Of a stretch of 64,000 bases of DNA, positions 15,254 through 24,735 are shown piece by piece. Position 1 is the first letter of the stretch. Every line of letters begins with the position of its first letter. The stretch is from positions 1 to 64,000 of the forward strand of contig VRUL01000010.1 of the NCBI GenBank assembly GCA_019456145.1, in the 5' to 3' direction. This DNA comes from Planctomycetota bacterium (GTDB taxonomy: Bacteria; Planctomycetota; Phycisphaerae; Sedimentisphaerales; Anaerobacaceae). A model generated the notes under the pieces. That model was given only the letters and a program-made list of their open reading frames with translations. It did no database searches and was not told the origin of the DNA. Made by a program: the position numbers and the translations under genes.

Positions 15254-18200
15254 ATGAGAACAAAATGTTTGTCGCTTACAGTGCTCGTCTGTATTGGGTT
15301 GATTTCATATACATTTTCAGTTGTGGTGGCTGGGCCTGCGGGTCATAAGCAGGAGGCCAAACAAATTCTGGATGCCACGGGCGTCAAAGGCGGTTTAATC
15401 GTTCACATCGGCTGTGGCGACGGAAAACTCACCGGGGCCCTGCGAATGGGTGATTGTTACTTAGTTCACGGTCTGGACACCGACGCGGAGAAGATCCAAC
15501 AGGCCCGCCGATATATTCGGTCGCTGAAAGAATACGGGAAGGTATCGGTCGAGGAGTTCGACGGGAAGCGGCTGCCTTACGCGGGAAACCTGGCGAACCT
15601 TGTAGTTGCTGAAGACCTCGGCGGGGTCGCGAAGTCCGAAGCGATGCGCGTGCTTGCTCCCGGCGGTGTGCTGTACGTGAAACAGGACGGGCGCTGGACC
15701 AAGACCATCAAGCCTCGGCCCGACAACACCGATGAGTGGACCCACTTTCTGCATGACGCAAGTGGAAACGCGGTTGCCCATGATGAGGTGGTCGGGCCGC
15801 CACGGTACGTGCAGTGGATCGCGGAGCCCCTGCATCTGCGCGGTCACGAACATACTCCGAGCATCAACGCTTTGGTCTCGGCCGGGGGACGGATATTCTA
15901 TATCGCCGACGAGGCATCCATCGCATCCCTGCGGCAAACTCCCAAATGGCATCTTGTCGCCCGCGACGCATACAACGGAATTCTGCTCTGGAAGCGTTCC
16001 TTTAGCCCGTGGTTTCCCCATATCGTTAACTGGGGCGCCGTACCCGGTGACCTTCAGCGAAGGCTGGTTGCCATCGGGGACCGCGTCTACGTTACACTCG
16101 GTCTTCACGCGCCGCTGTGCGCCGTTGACGCGGCGACGGGAAAGGTCCTGAAGGTTTACGAAAAGACCCGGGGCACGGAGGAAGTCTTATACCACAAGGG
16201 GATTCTCCTGCTGGCCGTCCGAAGCGTTACCGATGAACGAGCGGCCGAGCTTGATAAATGGGCACAACTTGCAGAAAAGAAGCACTCGGCTCTGCATGCC
16301 AGAGAGACGGCGCAGCCTTTAGTTAATCGCTATCGCGCGATTGAGAGCAAAGCAGAGAAATCTGTCCTTGCGCTCGATGCCGATACGGGACGTTTACTAT
16401 GGAAGAAAACGGGCAACGACGCGGCCGGGCTTAAAGCCGCTACCTTGTGCGCCATAGGCGAGAAGGTTTTCTATCAGAAAGGGAAAGACGTCGTTTGCCT
16501 GAATCTTAAAACCGGAAGAGAACAGTGGTCGGTATCATCTGTTCCTCTGCGCGTTGTGTGCGACGATAGTGTCATCTGTGTCGGCGGGCAGACTGTGACC
16601 GCCCTGTCGACAGAAAGCGGTAAGACACAGTGGAAACAAACTGCCTCACTGGTTCAAGTTCGGGATGTGTTTGTTGCCAACGGTTCGCTATGGTTAGGCG
16701 GTTTCAAGCCAATCAAGGGAAAAAGGGGGCCTGTGTGGGGTCCGTATTTTGTGACACAGCGTGAACTATCGACCGGCAAAATGCTCATGCACATCGAGCC
16801 GGAGAACCCGGGTCACCATCATCGATGCTGGCAGAACAAGGCCACCGACCGCTATATTCTCGGCGGGCGACGAGGGGTTGAGTATATTGATCTCAAGACT
16901 GGTGAAGTCCTGTGGCATAGCTGGGTACGCGGCACCTGCCGATATGGTGTGATGCCGTGCAACGGGCTGCTCTATGCGCCGCCTCATACCTGCGGATGCT
17001 ACGCCGCGGCGAAGTTAGCGGGATTTTATGCCCTGGCTTCTGAGACGGAATCGGGATTCCCTAGCGGTAAGGTGAGCGAAGATGGTCCTGAGCGCGGTCC
17101 AGCGTACTCGGAAAGAGCCGGCATACAGCAATCGGCTATTGCCGATGACGAATGGCCCACTTATCGGCGCGATGCTCAACGCAGTGGCTTTACGCCGTGC
17201 CCGGTGCCCGCGGACCTGCGGCGCATTTGGGAGGCGGAAGTCGGGGGGAAGCTCACGAGTCCGACGATAGCCGGGGGTAGAGTGTTCGTTGCCTCAGTGG
17301 ATGAGCACAGGGTGTGCGCGATTGATGCCGATTCGGGCCGGTCGACGTGGGAATTTACGGCGGGGGCCCGTGTGGATTCGCCACCCAGTCTATACGCCGA
17401 CCAGGCGATCTTCGGGTGCCGTGACGGATACGTATACAGCCTGCGAACATCGGACGGGGCTTTGGCCTGGCGTCTTCGAGCGAGGGGCGCTGAACGACGC
17501 ATAACAGCCCGCGGGCAACTGGAATCCGCATCACCTATAAACGGCAGCGTGCTGATCCGGGACGGTGTGGCATATTTTACGTCGGGCAGATCATCCTATG
17601 TGGACGGCGGGATCGAACTGAATCGAGTTGAAGCCCAGAGCGGTAAGAGACTGTCCAGTACCCGGATATACAGCCCCGACCCGGAAACGGGTAAACAGCC
17701 CGAACAGTATGGGCCCGCCTACATGCCCGGAGCGCTGGGGGAGATTCTGACATGTGACGACCAATACATCTACCTGCGTGACATGGTTTTGAACGAGCGC
17801 GGTGACAAGCAGCCGAGCGGGAACCAGCATTTGTTTACGCTGACGGGTTTCCTTGATGGCTCGTGGCCTCACCGCTCCTACTGGATATTCGGCACAAAGT
17901 GTTCTATCTCGATCGGCTGCAGCGGGCGCCAGAAGAATCTTATCTCCGGCAGGCTGCTTGTTTTTGATAAACCGATGATCTACGGATACGGACGTGCTAA
18001 AATCCATTGGTCAAACCAATTTCTGGACGGAGCGCACCGTTTGTTTGCACTGAACTTAGACGATGGGAAAGAGCAGTGGGCAAAACGTGTTGGGCTGCAG
18101 GTCCGGGCGATGGTTCTGGCGGACAAGGTTCTGTTCGCGGCCGGGCCAGCCGGCGACGCAAGCGATGGGCAGCAAAGCCGGGAGGCTGTGCTTATGGCCT

Positions 18201-18337
18201 TCTCAGCCTCTGACGGGAGTGAACTGGCAAAGTACCGCCTGGATTCGATGCCTGTCTTTGACGGGATGGCCGCGGCCAATAGCCGGCTATACCTTTCACT
18301 GGAAAACGGCAAGGTAGTCTGTATGGCAGGGAAATAG
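15254..18337 (+). CDS. Exported methyltransferase-fold and PQQ-propeller protein, paralogue 1
   Basis: The protein has about 1,027 residues. The ATG at 15254 has AAAAGGAG upstream and begins a signal peptide (CLSLTVLVCIGLISYTFSVVVAGPAG). Residues ~45-160 form a class I SAM-methyltransferase-like domain with an intact glycine motif (GGLIVHIGCGDGKLTGALR) and VLAPGGVLYV. Residues ~165-1,025 form a PQQ/quinoprotein-alcohol-dehydrogenase-like beta-propeller with repeats such as VLALDADTGRLLWKKTG, VCAIDADSGRSTWEF and LFALNLDDGKEQWAKR. Several CxxC-like cysteines occur (CGCYAAAKLAG region). Export of a methyltransferase fold is odd because SAM is cytoplasmic. Substrate unknown. A paralogue follows at 18570. 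Confidence 0.85.
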   Translation: MRTKCLSLTVLVCIGLISYTFSVVVAGPAGHKQEAKQILDATGVKGGLIVHIGCGDGKLTGALRMGDCYLVHGLDTDAEKIQQARRYIRSLKEYGKVSVEEFDGKRLPYAGNLANLVVAEDLGGVAKSEAMRVLAPGGVLYVKQDGRWTKTIKPRPDNTDEWTHFLHDASGNAVAHDEVVGPPRYVQWIAEPLHLRGHEHTPSINALVSAGGRIFYIADEASIASLRQTPKWHLVARDAYNGILLWKRSFSPWFPHIVNWGAVPGDLQRRLVAIGDRVYVTLGLHAPLCAVDAATGKVLKVYEKTRGTEEVLYHKGILLLAVRSVTDERAAELDKWAQLAEKKHSALHARETAQPLVNRYRAIESKAEKSVLALDADTGRLLWKKTGNDAAGLKAATLCAIGEKVFYQKGKDVVCLNLKTGREQWSVSSVPLRVVCDDSVICVGGQTVTALSTESGKTQWKQTASLVQVRDVFVANGSLWLGGFKPIKGKRGPVWGPYFVTQRELSTGKMLMHIEPENPGHHHRCWQNKATDRYILGGRRGVEYIDLKTGEVLWHSWVRGTCRYGVMPCNGLLYAPPHTCGCYAAAKLAGFYALASETESGFPSGKVSEDGPERGPAYSERAGIQQSAIADDEWPTYRRDAQRSGFTPCPVPADLRRIWEAEVGGKLTSPTIAGGRVFVASVDEHRVCAIDADSGRSTWEFTAGARVDSPPSLYADQAIFGCRDGYVYSLRTSDGALAWRLRARGAERRITARGQLESASPINGSVLIRDGVAYFTSGRSSYVDGGIELNRVEAQSGKRLSSTRIYSPDPETGKQPEQYGPAYMPGALGEILTCDDQYIYLRDMVLNERGDKQPSGNQHLFTLTGFLDGSWPHRSYWIFGTKCSISIGCSGRQKNLISGRLLVFDKPMIYGYGRAKIHWSNQFLDGAHRLFALNLDDGKEQWAKRVGLQVRAMVLADKVLFAAGPAGDASDGQQSREAVLMAFSASDGSELAKYRLDSMPVFDGMAAANSRLYLSLENGKVVCMAGK

Positions 18338-18437
18338 CCGTTAATGGGCGTCTGTTGATGGTGAATTGAGTGTTGGAGGATGGGCTTAGATACATTCTGA
18401 GTAGTAATTCCGCTCAAATATCTAATAAAAAGCAGCC

Positions 18438-18466
18438 TTGATATTTTTTGGCGGAACAGGTATGCT
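18438..18466 (+). promoter_or_regulatory. Sigma70-type promoter of the 18570 gene
   Basis: TTGATA (18438-18443), 17-bp spacer, TATGCT (18461-18466), about 100 bases before the start codon. The promoter means paralogue 2 can be expressed independently of paralogue 1. Confidence 0.5.
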
Positions 18467-18569
18467 ATGTGGGCTTTTGAAACGGTGGTAAAGAGCATAA
18501 AACCTGCCGTGCTTTGGGCAATTGTAGTAACCGGGGGCAGTGAAAGGCTAATTACTTAGGGAGGCCGCT

Positions 18570-21500
18570 ATGTATAAGCAACGTTTTTTTCTTCTGATTT
18601 GCAGCGTCATTTTTCCCGCCATTATGGTAACGACAGTTGGAGCCGGGGTCGGACCAGGTGAACGTGCCTTGGCGCATCATTTAATCAGCAAAGCCGGTAC
18701 ATCGCGCGGGCTCTGCTCGCTGGTGGGATGCGAGGGCGGGACGTTAGCGCTGGAGCTTGTTCGAGGCAGCCGGTTCTTCTTATACGTACAGGACCCGCGG
18801 GAAGCGACGGTTGCCGCTGCAAAAAAAACGCTTGACGTTGACGGACTCTACGGCAGGCGAGTCCTGGTTGAGCGGAAGCGGCTGGATTCCCTGCCCTTTG
18901 CGAAAAATACCGTTGATGTAGTGCTTGTGCCGCTTGGTGTTAAATCCGCGACAGGGGGAGATGGTGCGTCCCACAAATTGAAAGACTTATCAATCAAGCA
19001 AATCCTGCGCGTCCTGCGTCCGGGCGGCAGAGCGATTATCGGGAGCGTTCGAGGCGCAAAAAAGCAATTGACCAAGAAACGGTTGTCGCAGTGGATGGTC
19101 AAGAGCGGCATCGGGAAGAGTAGTTTCAAGGTTGTAAAAGATAACTTTGGAACGTGGGTGGAAATCACAAAGCCTAAGCCGAAGGGTATGGACTCATGGA
19201 GCCATTGGGAGCACGGGCCTGACAACAATCCTGTTTCGACCGATACCGTTATAAAGGCTCCGTATAGAACACAATGGCTGAGCGGGCCTCTCTATACTTC
19301 GATGCCGGCCATTACCACGGCGGCGGGAGGACGTATTTTCACAGCCCTGGGTCATATAGCACACCATAGACGCGAGGAACAATGGCTTAATACCCTGTTG
19401 GCCAGAAACGGTTATAACGGAAGCCTTCTCTGGTCACGCAAGCTTCCGGACGGTTACTTAGTACATCGCTCGGCGTTTATTGCCACCGAAGATTGCTTCT
19501 ACATGATCGAGAACGATGTGTGCCTGATGCTGGACCCTGAAAGCGGTAGGGAGATTGGTAGAATAAGTATCCCCGGAATCGAAGGCGAATGGAAATACAT
19601 CGCTTTACAGGACGGAGTGCTTTATGTTCTTGCCGGAGTTGTTAAGGATTCCTCGGAAACAACCATAGTGCGGAGCAAACACAGCCATTGGAGCTGGGGA
19701 GAACTTAGTCCGGGCTACTATCAGGCGAAAGTTCCGTGGGGATTCGGAAAGACGCTTGCCGCCTATGACATCAAGCAGAAGAAGGTTCTCTGGCGGCACT
19801 TAGAAGAGAAGGAGATCGATTCCAGGGCGCTGGTGATAGGCGGTGGTAAGATATTCTTTTACTGCCCGGGTGAGCATACCGGCTGTATCGATGCTTCGTC
19901 GGGAAAAGTCAAGTGGCGAAATAACGACTCTAAAGTTGTCCGGCTGATAGAAGAGCCGGGAAGGGGCCTGAGATCTACGCCGGGATTTAAAACAACATGT
20001 TATAGCCTGTATACGCCTGACGCGATTTACTTTCAGGCGCAAACTCGAATGAACGTTGTGGCCATCTCATCCAGTGACGGAAAATTTCTATGGACGCGAA
20101 AGAAGACGACGAACAATCCCAATCTGCTCTATACGGATGACAAACTCTTTGTTGGTATAGGACCGGGTGGCAGCACTCTCGAGCTTGAGCCTTTGACAGG
20201 GAAGACCGTGAAAGACCTTGGCTTTGCTAAACGCTCGTGTGCGCGTCTTACGGCAACTCCTGATTCGTTTTTCTGCCGGGGCATGCCCGAGGGCCTGACA
20301 CGTTACGACAGGAATGCCAAAAAGATATTTTTTAACGGCGCGATGCGACCTGCGTGCAACGATGGCGTCATTGCGGCAAACGGCCTGCTGTATATCGGGC
20401 CATGGCTTTGCGACTGTAACCTCTCTCTGATGGGTACATTAGGCCTCTGCTCAGCGGGCGATTTCCGTTTAGAGGAACAAGACCCGGTATCGCAACGGCT
20501 CGAAGTGTGCGAAGGGAGCAAGACAGTAGCAGCGTTTCCTGAGATTATCGAGGAAGACTGGCCCACGTACCGAGGAAACAACAACCGCAGTGCGTGTTCT
20601 GCAGCGAGTGTCCCGGCCGACCCGAAATCGCTTTGGAGGTACCGTGCATCGGCATCTTACAGGCCGAGCGCACCGGTATCCGCAGGAGGACTGGTTTTGG
20701 TGTGCGGCGACGATGGAAAAGTCCGCGCCATTGACGGCAAAACGGGCGATTCGAAGTGGTCTTTCGCCACAGCGGGTTCGGTGACACAGCCGCCGACCTT
20801 GTGGAAAGGACGCGCCTATGTGGGTTCAAGCGATGGCGCAGTGTACTGTCTTGAGGCGGCGACGGGGCGGATGCTGTGGCGCTTCAGAGCGGCACCGGTG
20901 GAAAGACGGATAATGGTTTATGACAGGCTTTGCTCAACCTGGCCTATTGCCAGCGGTGTGCTGGTGCAGGACGGCGTTGCGTATGCGGCGGCGGGTATCA
21001 TTGATTATGATGGTACTTATGTTTATGCGCTGGACGCTGAAACCGGAAAACCGAAATGGAGTAATATGACATCCGGGCACCTGGACAAGGAGCTTCGAAA
21101 GGGAGTGTCGGCACAGGGAGTTCTGGCGATTGCTGGAAATCAACTTTGGATGCCGGGCGGAAATATCATTTCCCCGGCCTGTTACAGCCTGAAGGACGGC
21201 ACATGCTTGTCTCGCTCGGTCGGCAATGGTTCACCGCGGACTAACCGGGGCGAGGAGATAGGAGTTCTTGGGGAAGATTACCTAATCTTTGGCGGACGTC
21301 TCCAGTATTCGGGGATCCGTAACTATGTAAATCCTGCGGCGTTTACTATTGCAAAGGCCGGCAATGGCAGAATCGGCAAGGCTCTACATATCGGATTCGG
21401 GAAAATTCCGTCGGCATGGTCGGCTGAGAAGTTTGTCATGGCCAACGGCCCGCTAAGTGTGCCTGCTTGCGTCGACAGCGAAGCGCTCGTTGAGCACCTT

Positions 21501-21821
21501 GAGAAAGCCACCCAAATGAACCTTCGCCAGCAGCACAGGTATGCAAATACGCTCAAGAAGAACTGGATTGCACAGGAACTGAAGGACAGTGACACGGTCG
21601 CGTTTGTAATTGCTAAAAATGCTGTTCTGGCAGCGATTCGAGAACAGCGTCCCCGAGCACTATCTTCAAACTGGACATTGGCCGGTCTCAATCCTGAAAC
21701 GGGTAAAGTCATGTGGAGGAAGCGGCTTCCGTCGGCAGTACTTCCGGGAGGCCTTCTTGTCGACCGACATGGCCGAATCATAGTTGTGCATGAGGACGGC
21801 AGTGTCAGTTGTTTTGGGTAA
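18570..21821 (+). CDS. Exported methyltransferase-fold and PQQ-propeller protein, paralogue 2
   Basis: The protein has 1,083 residues. GGGAGG precedes the ATG, and a signal peptide follows (FFLLICSVIFPAIMVTTVGAG). The order matches paralogue 1: a methyltransferase-like domain (GLCSLVGCEGGTLALEL) with the SAM-binding glycine motif degenerated to GCEGG, a VLRPGGRAIIGSV strand, then a long PQQ-like propeller (CIDASSGKVKWRNN, VRAIDGKTGDSKWSF, CLEAATGRMLWRFRA, YALDAETGKPKW). It is probably periplasmic or outer-membrane associated. The altered glycine loop argues against SAM catalysis in this copy. Confidence 0.85.
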   Translation: MYKQRFFLLICSVIFPAIMVTTVGAGVGPGERALAHHLISKAGTSRGLCSLVGCEGGTLALELVRGSRFFLYVQDPREATVAAAKKTLDVDGLYGRRVLVERKRLDSLPFAKNTVDVVLVPLGVKSATGGDGASHKLKDLSIKQILRVLRPGGRAIIGSVRGAKKQLTKKRLSQWMVKSGIGKSSFKVVKDNFGTWVEITKPKPKGMDSWSHWEHGPDNNPVSTDTVIKAPYRTQWLSGPLYTSMPAITTAAGGRIFTALGHIAHHRREEQWLNTLLARNGYNGSLLWSRKLPDGYLVHRSAFIATEDCFYMIENDVCLMLDPESGREIGRISIPGIEGEWKYIALQDGVLYVLAGVVKDSSETTIVRSKHSHWSWGELSPGYYQAKVPWGFGKTLAAYDIKQKKVLWRHLEEKEIDSRALVIGGGKIFFYCPGEHTGCIDASSGKVKWRNNDSKVVRLIEEPGRGLRSTPGFKTTCYSLYTPDAIYFQAQTRMNVVAISSSDGKFLWTRKKTTNNPNLLYTDDKLFVGIGPGGSTLELEPLTGKTVKDLGFAKRSCARLTATPDSFFCRGMPEGLTRYDRNAKKIFFNGAMRPACNDGVIAANGLLYIGPWLCDCNLSLMGTLGLCSAGDFRLEEQDPVSQRLEVCEGSKTVAAFPEIIEEDWPTYRGNNNRSACSAASVPADPKSLWRYRASASYRPSAPVSAGGLVLVCGDDGKVRAIDGKTGDSKWSFATAGSVTQPPTLWKGRAYVGSSDGAVYCLEAATGRMLWRFRAAPVERRIMVYDRLCSTWPIASGVLVQDGVAYAAAGIIDYDGTYVYALDAETGKPKWSNMTSGHLDKELRKGVSAQGVLAIAGNQLWMPGGNIISPACYSLKDGTCLSRSVGNGSPRTNRGEEIGVLGEDYLIFGGRLQYSGIRNYVNPAAFTIAKAGNGRIGKALHIGFGKIPSAWSAEKFVMANGPLSVPACVDSEALVEHLEKATQMNLRQQHRYANTLKKNWIAQELKDSDTVAFVIAKNAVLAAIREQRPRALSSNWTLAGLNPETGKVMWRKRLPSAVLPGGLLVDRHGRIIVVHEDGSVSCFG

Positions 21822-22304
21822 TTCTGTATCTCCTGCTGTGGAGAAAATCGGTCAGTCACCCTGACCAATGGCATTTTCAGACCGCTAACGGCGGGCCCCT
21901 CGACGTCAAAGACGCCGACAAAATATAAAGGCAAAGCCCCAAATAAATTGCGGAGGGATTATTATACTTCGAAGGCCGGTTCTCCGGCTGCCTTACAGGC
22001 AGGTAGGTTTTTGCCCTGTATGATTATAGGGGAATTCAGGAGTGAGAATTGAGAATGTGGAATTTAGAGCCGGTGGGGACGTTCCACCCTGCCGGGCCTG
22101 GTATCCGGTGAAGCGTCAATCATATCCCGGAGATCAGGGACCGATTGGGGGGTATCAGAATATCAGAGATTATGGCGGATGAGTTGAGGATCCGGGAAAC
22201 AATAAAATCACGATTTTTTTTCAATCACATCTTTCCTTTATTCGTATGAATAAATAGAAAGGCATGAAAACTGAAAAATAGAAAAAACTGAAAGGAGACT
22301 TGAA
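21822..22304. other. Intergenic region without a visible gene
   Basis: The 483 bases contain short GC-rich imperfect hairpins (GCCGGTTCTCCGGC near 21975) and many stops in all frames. I see no gene, tRNA or riboswitch. The end provides the AAGGAGACTTGAA ribosome binding site of the rhodanese gene. Confidence 0.5.
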
Positions 22305-22667
22305 ATGAATATTACAGATACAAATAAAGCAGTTGAGTATTTCAAGGGGAAAGTTGAATTTAGTACCGGCCCGGTCGAGCTCAAACATATGTTGGATGTA
22401 GACGAAGACATCAACATCATAGACGTGCGCTATCCTGTTGACTTCGCCATTGGTCACATTCCGGGAAGTATTAATCTTCCTTCAGATCAGTGGGACAACT
22501 TAGAGAGTCTTAGCCTTGACAAGACCAACGTTGTATATTGTTATTCGATTGTTTGCCATCTGGGAGCGTCGGCAGCGCTGCATTTTGCAGGGTATGGATA
22601 CCCGGTAATGGAGCTTGATGGCGGCTTCGACGAGTGGAAGAAGCACGATTTTCCAATTGTGAGCTGA
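22305..22667 (+). CDS. Rhodanese-like domain protein
   Basis: The protein has 120 residues, a single rhodanese domain and no signal peptide. The family's N-terminal motif IIDVRYPVDFAIGHIPGSINLP (from residue ~38) and the C-terminal YPVMELDGGFDEWKK are clear. The active loop reads VVYCYSIVCHLG, with Cys79 at the catalytic position and a second Cys84. It probably transfers or carries sulfane sulfur. A strong terminator follows, so it is monocistronic. Confidence 0.92.
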   Translation: MNITDTNKAVEYFKGKVEFSTGPVELKHMLDVDEDINIIDVRYPVDFAIGHIPGSINLPSDQWDNLESLSLDKTNVVYCYSIVCHLGASAALHFAGYGYPVMELDGGFDEWKKHDFPIVS

Positions 22668-22723
22668 GGGCCATCAGTTTAGTGCGGGTTTTTCTAAGCT
22701 CCATCCGGTATACGGAGCGAAAA

Positions 22724-22750
22724 AGCCCGGCGAAAGCCGGGCTTTTTTTT
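22724..22750 (+). terminator. Intrinsic terminator after the rhodanese gene
   Basis: The 8-bp stem AGCCCGGC, tetraloop GAAA and GCCGGGCT are followed by a run of seven T residues. Confidence 0.92.
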
Positions 22751-22919
22751 ATCTCGATTGGCCGAGGTCATAGGATGATTTAAAGTTTCCAGTGCCCACC
22801 GGCTGCGCCGGTAATGAGGCGCAAGGAGTCCGCTGTAGTGCCTGTAGTGACAAGGGTTTAGGACGATTTTATGCGGGTGGTTTTTGTGTTTTTTTGTAAG
22901 GATTTTTTTAATTTTTCTC

Positions 22920-22949
22920 TTGGCTGTATGCTATATTTTAGGATATAAT
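22920..22949 (+). promoter_or_regulatory. Promoter of the cold-shock gene
   Basis: TTGGCT (22920-22925), 18-bp spacer, consensus TATAAT (22944-22949). The start codon lies about 105 bases downstream, leaving a long leader as in cspA-type genes. Confidence 0.5.
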
Positions 22950-23054
22950 GCCTTTTTTATGGGAGATATTCCCTGGTCTCTCAGGAATATAATTTTCAAG
23001 ATTGTGAGAGACAGGTTAAGTTACGGCCGGTTGTAAGGCCAAAGGAGTACAGTA

Positions 23055-23261
23055 GTGAGCGAAGGTACAGTAAAATGGTTTAGCGGAAAAAAAGGCTTTG
23101 GATTTATTACGCCTGATATCGGCGGCGATGATGTATTCGTGCACCACTCTGAGATCAAGACAACGGGATATGCCACTCTTTACGAGGGCCAGAAGGTTGA
23201 ATACGATGTCGGCGAAGGCCAGAAAGGCCGGCCTTGTGCAACTAACGTAATCCCAAGCTAA
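23055..23261 (+). CDS. CspA-family cold-shock protein
   Basis: The protein has 68 residues, the standard length. It has both RNA-binding motifs of the OB-fold: KGFGFITPD (RNP1) and DVFVHHSEI (RNP2), and begins [12 protein letters not shown] start with AAAGGAG upstream. It binds single-stranded RNA and DNA and acts as an RNA chaperone. It is transcribed alone, between its promoter and terminator. Confidence 0.95.
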   Translation: MSEGTVKWFSGKKGFGFITPDIGGDDVFVHHSEIKTTGYATLYEGQKVEYDVGEGQKGRPCATNVIPS

Positions 23262-23281
23262 GGCCAGACAAGGATGAAACT

Positions 23282-23325
23282 AAAGAAAAGGCTCCACAGG
23301 GATATGGAGTCTTTTCTTTTTTTTT
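23282..23325 (+). terminator. Intrinsic terminator after the cold-shock gene
   Basis: The stem AAAGAAAAGGCTCCA pairs with TGGAGTCTTTTCTTT with one mismatch, an 8-base loop between, and is followed by T residues. The sequence is near-symmetric, so it could also stop the leftward FAH transcript. Confidence 0.85.
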
Positions 23326-23362
23326 AAGCTGGTCGAAAATTACGCTCAACTACACACCTTTC

Positions 23363-24298
23363 TTATCCCAGCGGTTCGTAGAATTTTTCGGGATGGGGGC
23401 CGAGCGTGTTTTTCAACGTGCCGAGCTTTTCAATCGTACATTCGATATTGTCGCCGGGCTGGAGGAACTCACCAGTGGCCATAGCAACGCCTGCTGGAGT
23501 GCCGGTGGCAATGACGTCGCCGGGCTCTAAAGTCATTATGTGGCTTAAGAACGATACGGTATCGGCTACGGAGTAAATCATCTGCGAGGTGTTGGCCTGC
23601 TGGCGGACGCGGCCGTTTACCTTTAAAGTCATTTCAAGATTCTGTACATTTTCGACCTCATCTTTAGTCAGCAAGTAAGGGCCCATTGGCAGGAATCCGT
23701 CCGACCATTTGCCGTTGAGCCAATCGTAGAATTCGTCCCAGGGCCGCTTTGCCCTTTCTTTAGTGAAGGTCACGCTGCGAGCTGAGACGTCGTTTACGAT
23801 TGTGTAACCGGCCACTACGTCGGGGGCATCGCCGGGCTTTATGCATTTGGCGGATTTGCCGATTACAATGGCGAGCTCAATTTCGTAATCTACCTGTTCG
23901 CTGTAGGCCGGCCAGGGAATTTGCTCATCCGGACCGGTTACGACAGTCGGGGGCATAATGAAGGGCCTTGGTACGGTCGTTTCTCGCGGTGAATCGGAGA
24001 GTCCAAGCGCGCGGCCGGCTTCTTTGATGTGCTCGCTGTAATTTCCTGCCAGGGCGATTACCTTGGTCGGCCGAGGGATGGGAGCCAGGAGCTTTACCGA
24101 ATCGAGTGGCGTGAAGATGTCGGCAGAACCCGCTAACTCGGCAAGCTTCGCAAGGCAGGATGGGCCCCTGGTCAGGATTTGCCTTATGCTGCGCGGAGGA
24201 TTTGGGCCCGGCCAGGCTGATGGAATGTCAATCAGGGCGTCGCCGGTCAATATACCGACCGAAATCGAGCCCATTCTGGAGTATGTAACTAATTTCAT
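23363..24298 (-). CDS. Fumarylacetoacetate hydrolase family protein
   Basis: The protein has about 311 residues. The ATG at 24298 is chosen for AAAGGTGAG just upstream. The C-terminal FAH fold shows the metal-site pattern YEIELAIVIGKSAK with both glutamates, VAGYTIVNDVSARSV, and GDVIATGTPAGVA near the end. The family comprises Mg2+-dependent hydrolases, decarboxylases and isomerases acting on beta-diketo or 2-keto acids (for example acylpyruvate hydrolase). The exact substrate cannot be told. It is cytoplasmic. A MITE-like element sits immediately upstream of the start. Confidence 0.92.
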   Translation of the reverse strand: MKLVTYSRMGSISVGILTGDALIDIPSAWPGPNPPRSIRQILTRGPSCLAKLAELAGSADIFTPLDSVKLLAPIPRPTKVIALAGNYSEHIKEAGRALGLSDSPRETTVPRPFIMPPTVVTGPDEQIPWPAYSEQVDYEIELAIVIGKSAKCIKPGDAPDVVAGYTIVNDVSARSVTFTKERAKRPWDEFYDWLNGKWSDGFLPMGPYLLTKDEVENVQNLEMTLKVNGRVRQQANTSQMIYSVADTVSFLSHIMTLEPGDVIATGTPAGVAMATGEFLQPGDNIECTIEKLGTLKNTLGPHPEKFYEPLG

Positions 24299-24311
24299 TT
24301 GCTCACCTTTA

Positions 24312-24487
24312 GAGCCTATCCAAATAACCGGCTCTATTGTGGCCGACCGCAAAGCCGGATGCCTGCGTTGTCGGCCAAAAACGTTCTGGACGTGGAGAAA
24401 ACCACGCCTCCGAGCATTTTTGGCCTGCCGCCCTGGCCTCGAACTTTTCGCTCGTCCTCATAACGACCCGGTTATTCGGATAAGCTC
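24312..24487. mobile_element. MITE-like element with 20-bp terminal inverted repeats
   Basis: The ends GAGCCTATCCAAATAACCGG (24312-24331) and CCGGTTATTCGGATAAGCTC (24468-24487) are inverted repeats matching at 18 of 20 positions. Each is flanked by TTA, a possible 3-bp target duplication. The 176-bp element has no transposase. It lies 14 bp upstream of the FAH start codon and may alter that gene's promoter. IS5-type elements make short T-N-A duplications, so mobilisation by such a transposase is an inference. The rest of the gap to 24735 shows nothing. Confidence 0.7.
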
Positions 24488-24735
24488 TTAATATTGCTGT
24501 TTGGATTTGCTGCGGTTATGGTAGCAAAAAAGAGCTTGCTTTTGCAGCAGAAAAACTTTTTAATGTAATTTGCGGTTATTTGTTGTACAAAAGGATTGCC
24601 TGAGGAGAAGGCAGAAAAAGGATTTTAGATGCAAAAAAGGCGTAATGCAGGCAAGAAAGCGGATTGGCGCCGCCCGATGGGATTCGGGAGCAGTTTATGC
24701 GGCAATGATAATTTGTCAGAGATAGAAGATTATAC

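Larger units (their letters stand above)
22668..23054. other. Intergenic region: terminator, promoter and 5' leader
   Basis: These 387 bases hold the rhodanese terminator (22724-22750) and the cold-shock promoter (22920-22949). The ~100-nt untranslated leader that follows is typical of csp mRNAs. The stretch 22770-22870 contains a GC hairpin (CCGGCTGCGCCGG) with no assigned role. Confidence 0.55.
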
